Origin: Acidimicrobiia bacterium
GTDB lineage: Bacteria > Actinomycetota > Acidimicrobiia > Spongiisociales > UBA5794
Reading direction: 5' to 3'
Assembly (NCBI GenBank): GCA_013001485.1
Contig: JABDMN010000221.1
Coordinates: 1-5,138 of the forward strand
Length of the DNA: 5,138 bases
Shown here: in pieces, positions 4,631 to 5,138 of the stretch
How positions within the stretch are numbered: position 1 is the first letter of the stretch
Layout: each line of letters begins with the position of its first letter
Translations under genes and position numbers: made by a program
The notes under the pieces: generated by a model
Told to the model about the DNA's origin: nothing
Seen by the model: the letters and a program-made list of their open reading frames with translations, nothing else
The model's database searches: none

Positions 4631-5138
4631 TTAGAGGGGGTCGGTTGGTCCGATTTCGGCCCATTTGGTGGTGACGAACCGGTCGAGATATGACACAGAT
4701 ACCCACCAGCGTCCCAACGTTGGGTGGAAGTTGGCGATATCAGTCACCGAGTCTCCGTTGTAGTCACCCAACAAATGCGGTCCCCACCCGGCACCGGTAC
4801 CGAACTCTGCCCACATAAAGGTCCCGAACCGGGTCCCGGTAGAAATAGAGATCCACCACCGTTTCAACGTCGGGTGATAGTTCGCCACATCGACATTCCC
4901 GTCGTTGTTGAAATCACCCGGCTTGGCAACCGTCCATCCGGTTTTGGTCCCAAACTGAGACCACACCGTGGTATCGAACCCTGAACCGTCAGATATAGAC
5001 ACCACCCACTCGCCGGTGGTTTCGTTGAACATCCCAACATCGGTCATTCCGTCACCGTTGAAATCAGCAGCGACATGGTTCACCCACACCGCGTCGGGGA
5101 ACGACAGGTCAGGATCGAAATGGAAGTCGGTCCACTTC
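4631..5138 (-). CDS. FG-GAP/VCBS-repeat protein, C-terminal part (5' end outside window)
   Basis: The frame is open to the right edge, so the start lies beyond 5138 and the GTG at 5089 is internal. About 168 residues are visible. Three calcium-type loops, DFNGDGMTD, DFNNDGNVD and DYNGDSVTD, occur at about 25-33, 75-83 and 125-133, spaced exactly 50 residues apart. Each unit continues with a Trp-rich strand pattern (RWW.S.S) and ends W.xxFG or W.xxIG. Such DxNxDGxxD repeats form blades of calcium-stabilised beta-propellers in secreted or surface proteins of bacteria. Function is therefore likely extracellular binding; the signal peptide would be outside the window. The last loop has Ser instead of the usual Gly. 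The protein stops about 43 residues into the last unit with no C-terminal anchor or sorting motif. The stretch looks less GC-rich than the housekeeping block. Confidence 0.9.
   Translation of the reverse strand, partial: KWTDFHFDPDLSFPDAVWVNHVAADFNGDGMTDVGMFNETTGEWVVSISDGSGFDTTVWSQFGTKTGWTVAKPGDFNNDGNVDVANYHPTLKRWWISISTGTRFGTFMWAEFGTGAGWGPHLLGDYNGDSVTDIANFHPTLGRWWVSVSYLDRFVTTKWAEIGPTDPL

Noticed and set aside
4724..4984. Plus-strand open frame opposite the FG-GAP gene
   Set aside because: The minus-strand repeats with conserved calcium loops explain this sequence; the plus frame has no motif.
1..5138. Mobile element, CRISPR, toxin-antitoxin or phage-defence system
   Set aside because: No transposase, integrase, direct-repeat array, target-site duplication or defence domain is seen. 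The only repeats are protein-level FG-GAP units and short dyads.

Overview
The window looks like a high-GC actinomycetote. The strongest marker is a DUF2469 gene, a family essentially confined to Actinomycetota, lying in the usual actinobacterial order trmD-rplS-lepB-DUF2469-yraN. Apparently leaderless genes and a small CPGC/HWHxxCW protein fit the same assignment. A lineage near Acidimicrobiia is possible, but this is only an impression from protein style.

Layout. (1) Bases 1-944 (+): 3' part of an acyl-CoA dehydrogenase gene. (2) 941-1738 (-): a convergent gene for a protein with a C-terminal YbjQ/UPF0145-like domain behind a long charged, Pro-rich N-terminal region. (3) 1767-4271 (+): the conserved housekeeping block. 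It encodes the tRNA m1G37 methyltransferase TrmD, ribosomal protein L19, signal peptidase I, a DUF2469 protein and the YraN/UPF0102 nuclease-like protein. (4) 4276-4586 (-): two very small, coupled genes, for a CPGC...HWHxxCW putative metal-binding protein and a 36-residue single-span membrane protein. (5) 4631-5138 (-): the 3' end of a gene for an FG-GAP/VCBS-repeat, probably secreted, protein built from exact 50-residue units.

How the genes relate. Block 3 joins translation (tRNA modification, ribosome assembly) with protein export, a common bacterial linkage. The usual neighbours rimM (before trmD) and rnhB (between lepB and DUF2469) are absent. The block is bounded by oppositely oriented genes on both sides, so it appears to be a free-standing unit with its own promoter(s). 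Several starts lack a Shine-Dalgarno sequence and instead have a TAnnnT hexamer 6-8 bases before the start codon (trmD, lepB, the 36-aa gene), which suggests leaderless transcription. rplS and the DUF2469 gene have normal ribosome binding sites.

There are no tRNA or rRNA genes, CRISPR arrays, insertion sequences or attachment sites that I can support, and no gene-free stretch longer than about 60 bases. Most of the window is ordinary chromosomal core. The least described parts are the two small minus-strand genes, the regulatory geometry around trmD, rplS and 4593-4622, and the FG-GAP protein at the right edge.
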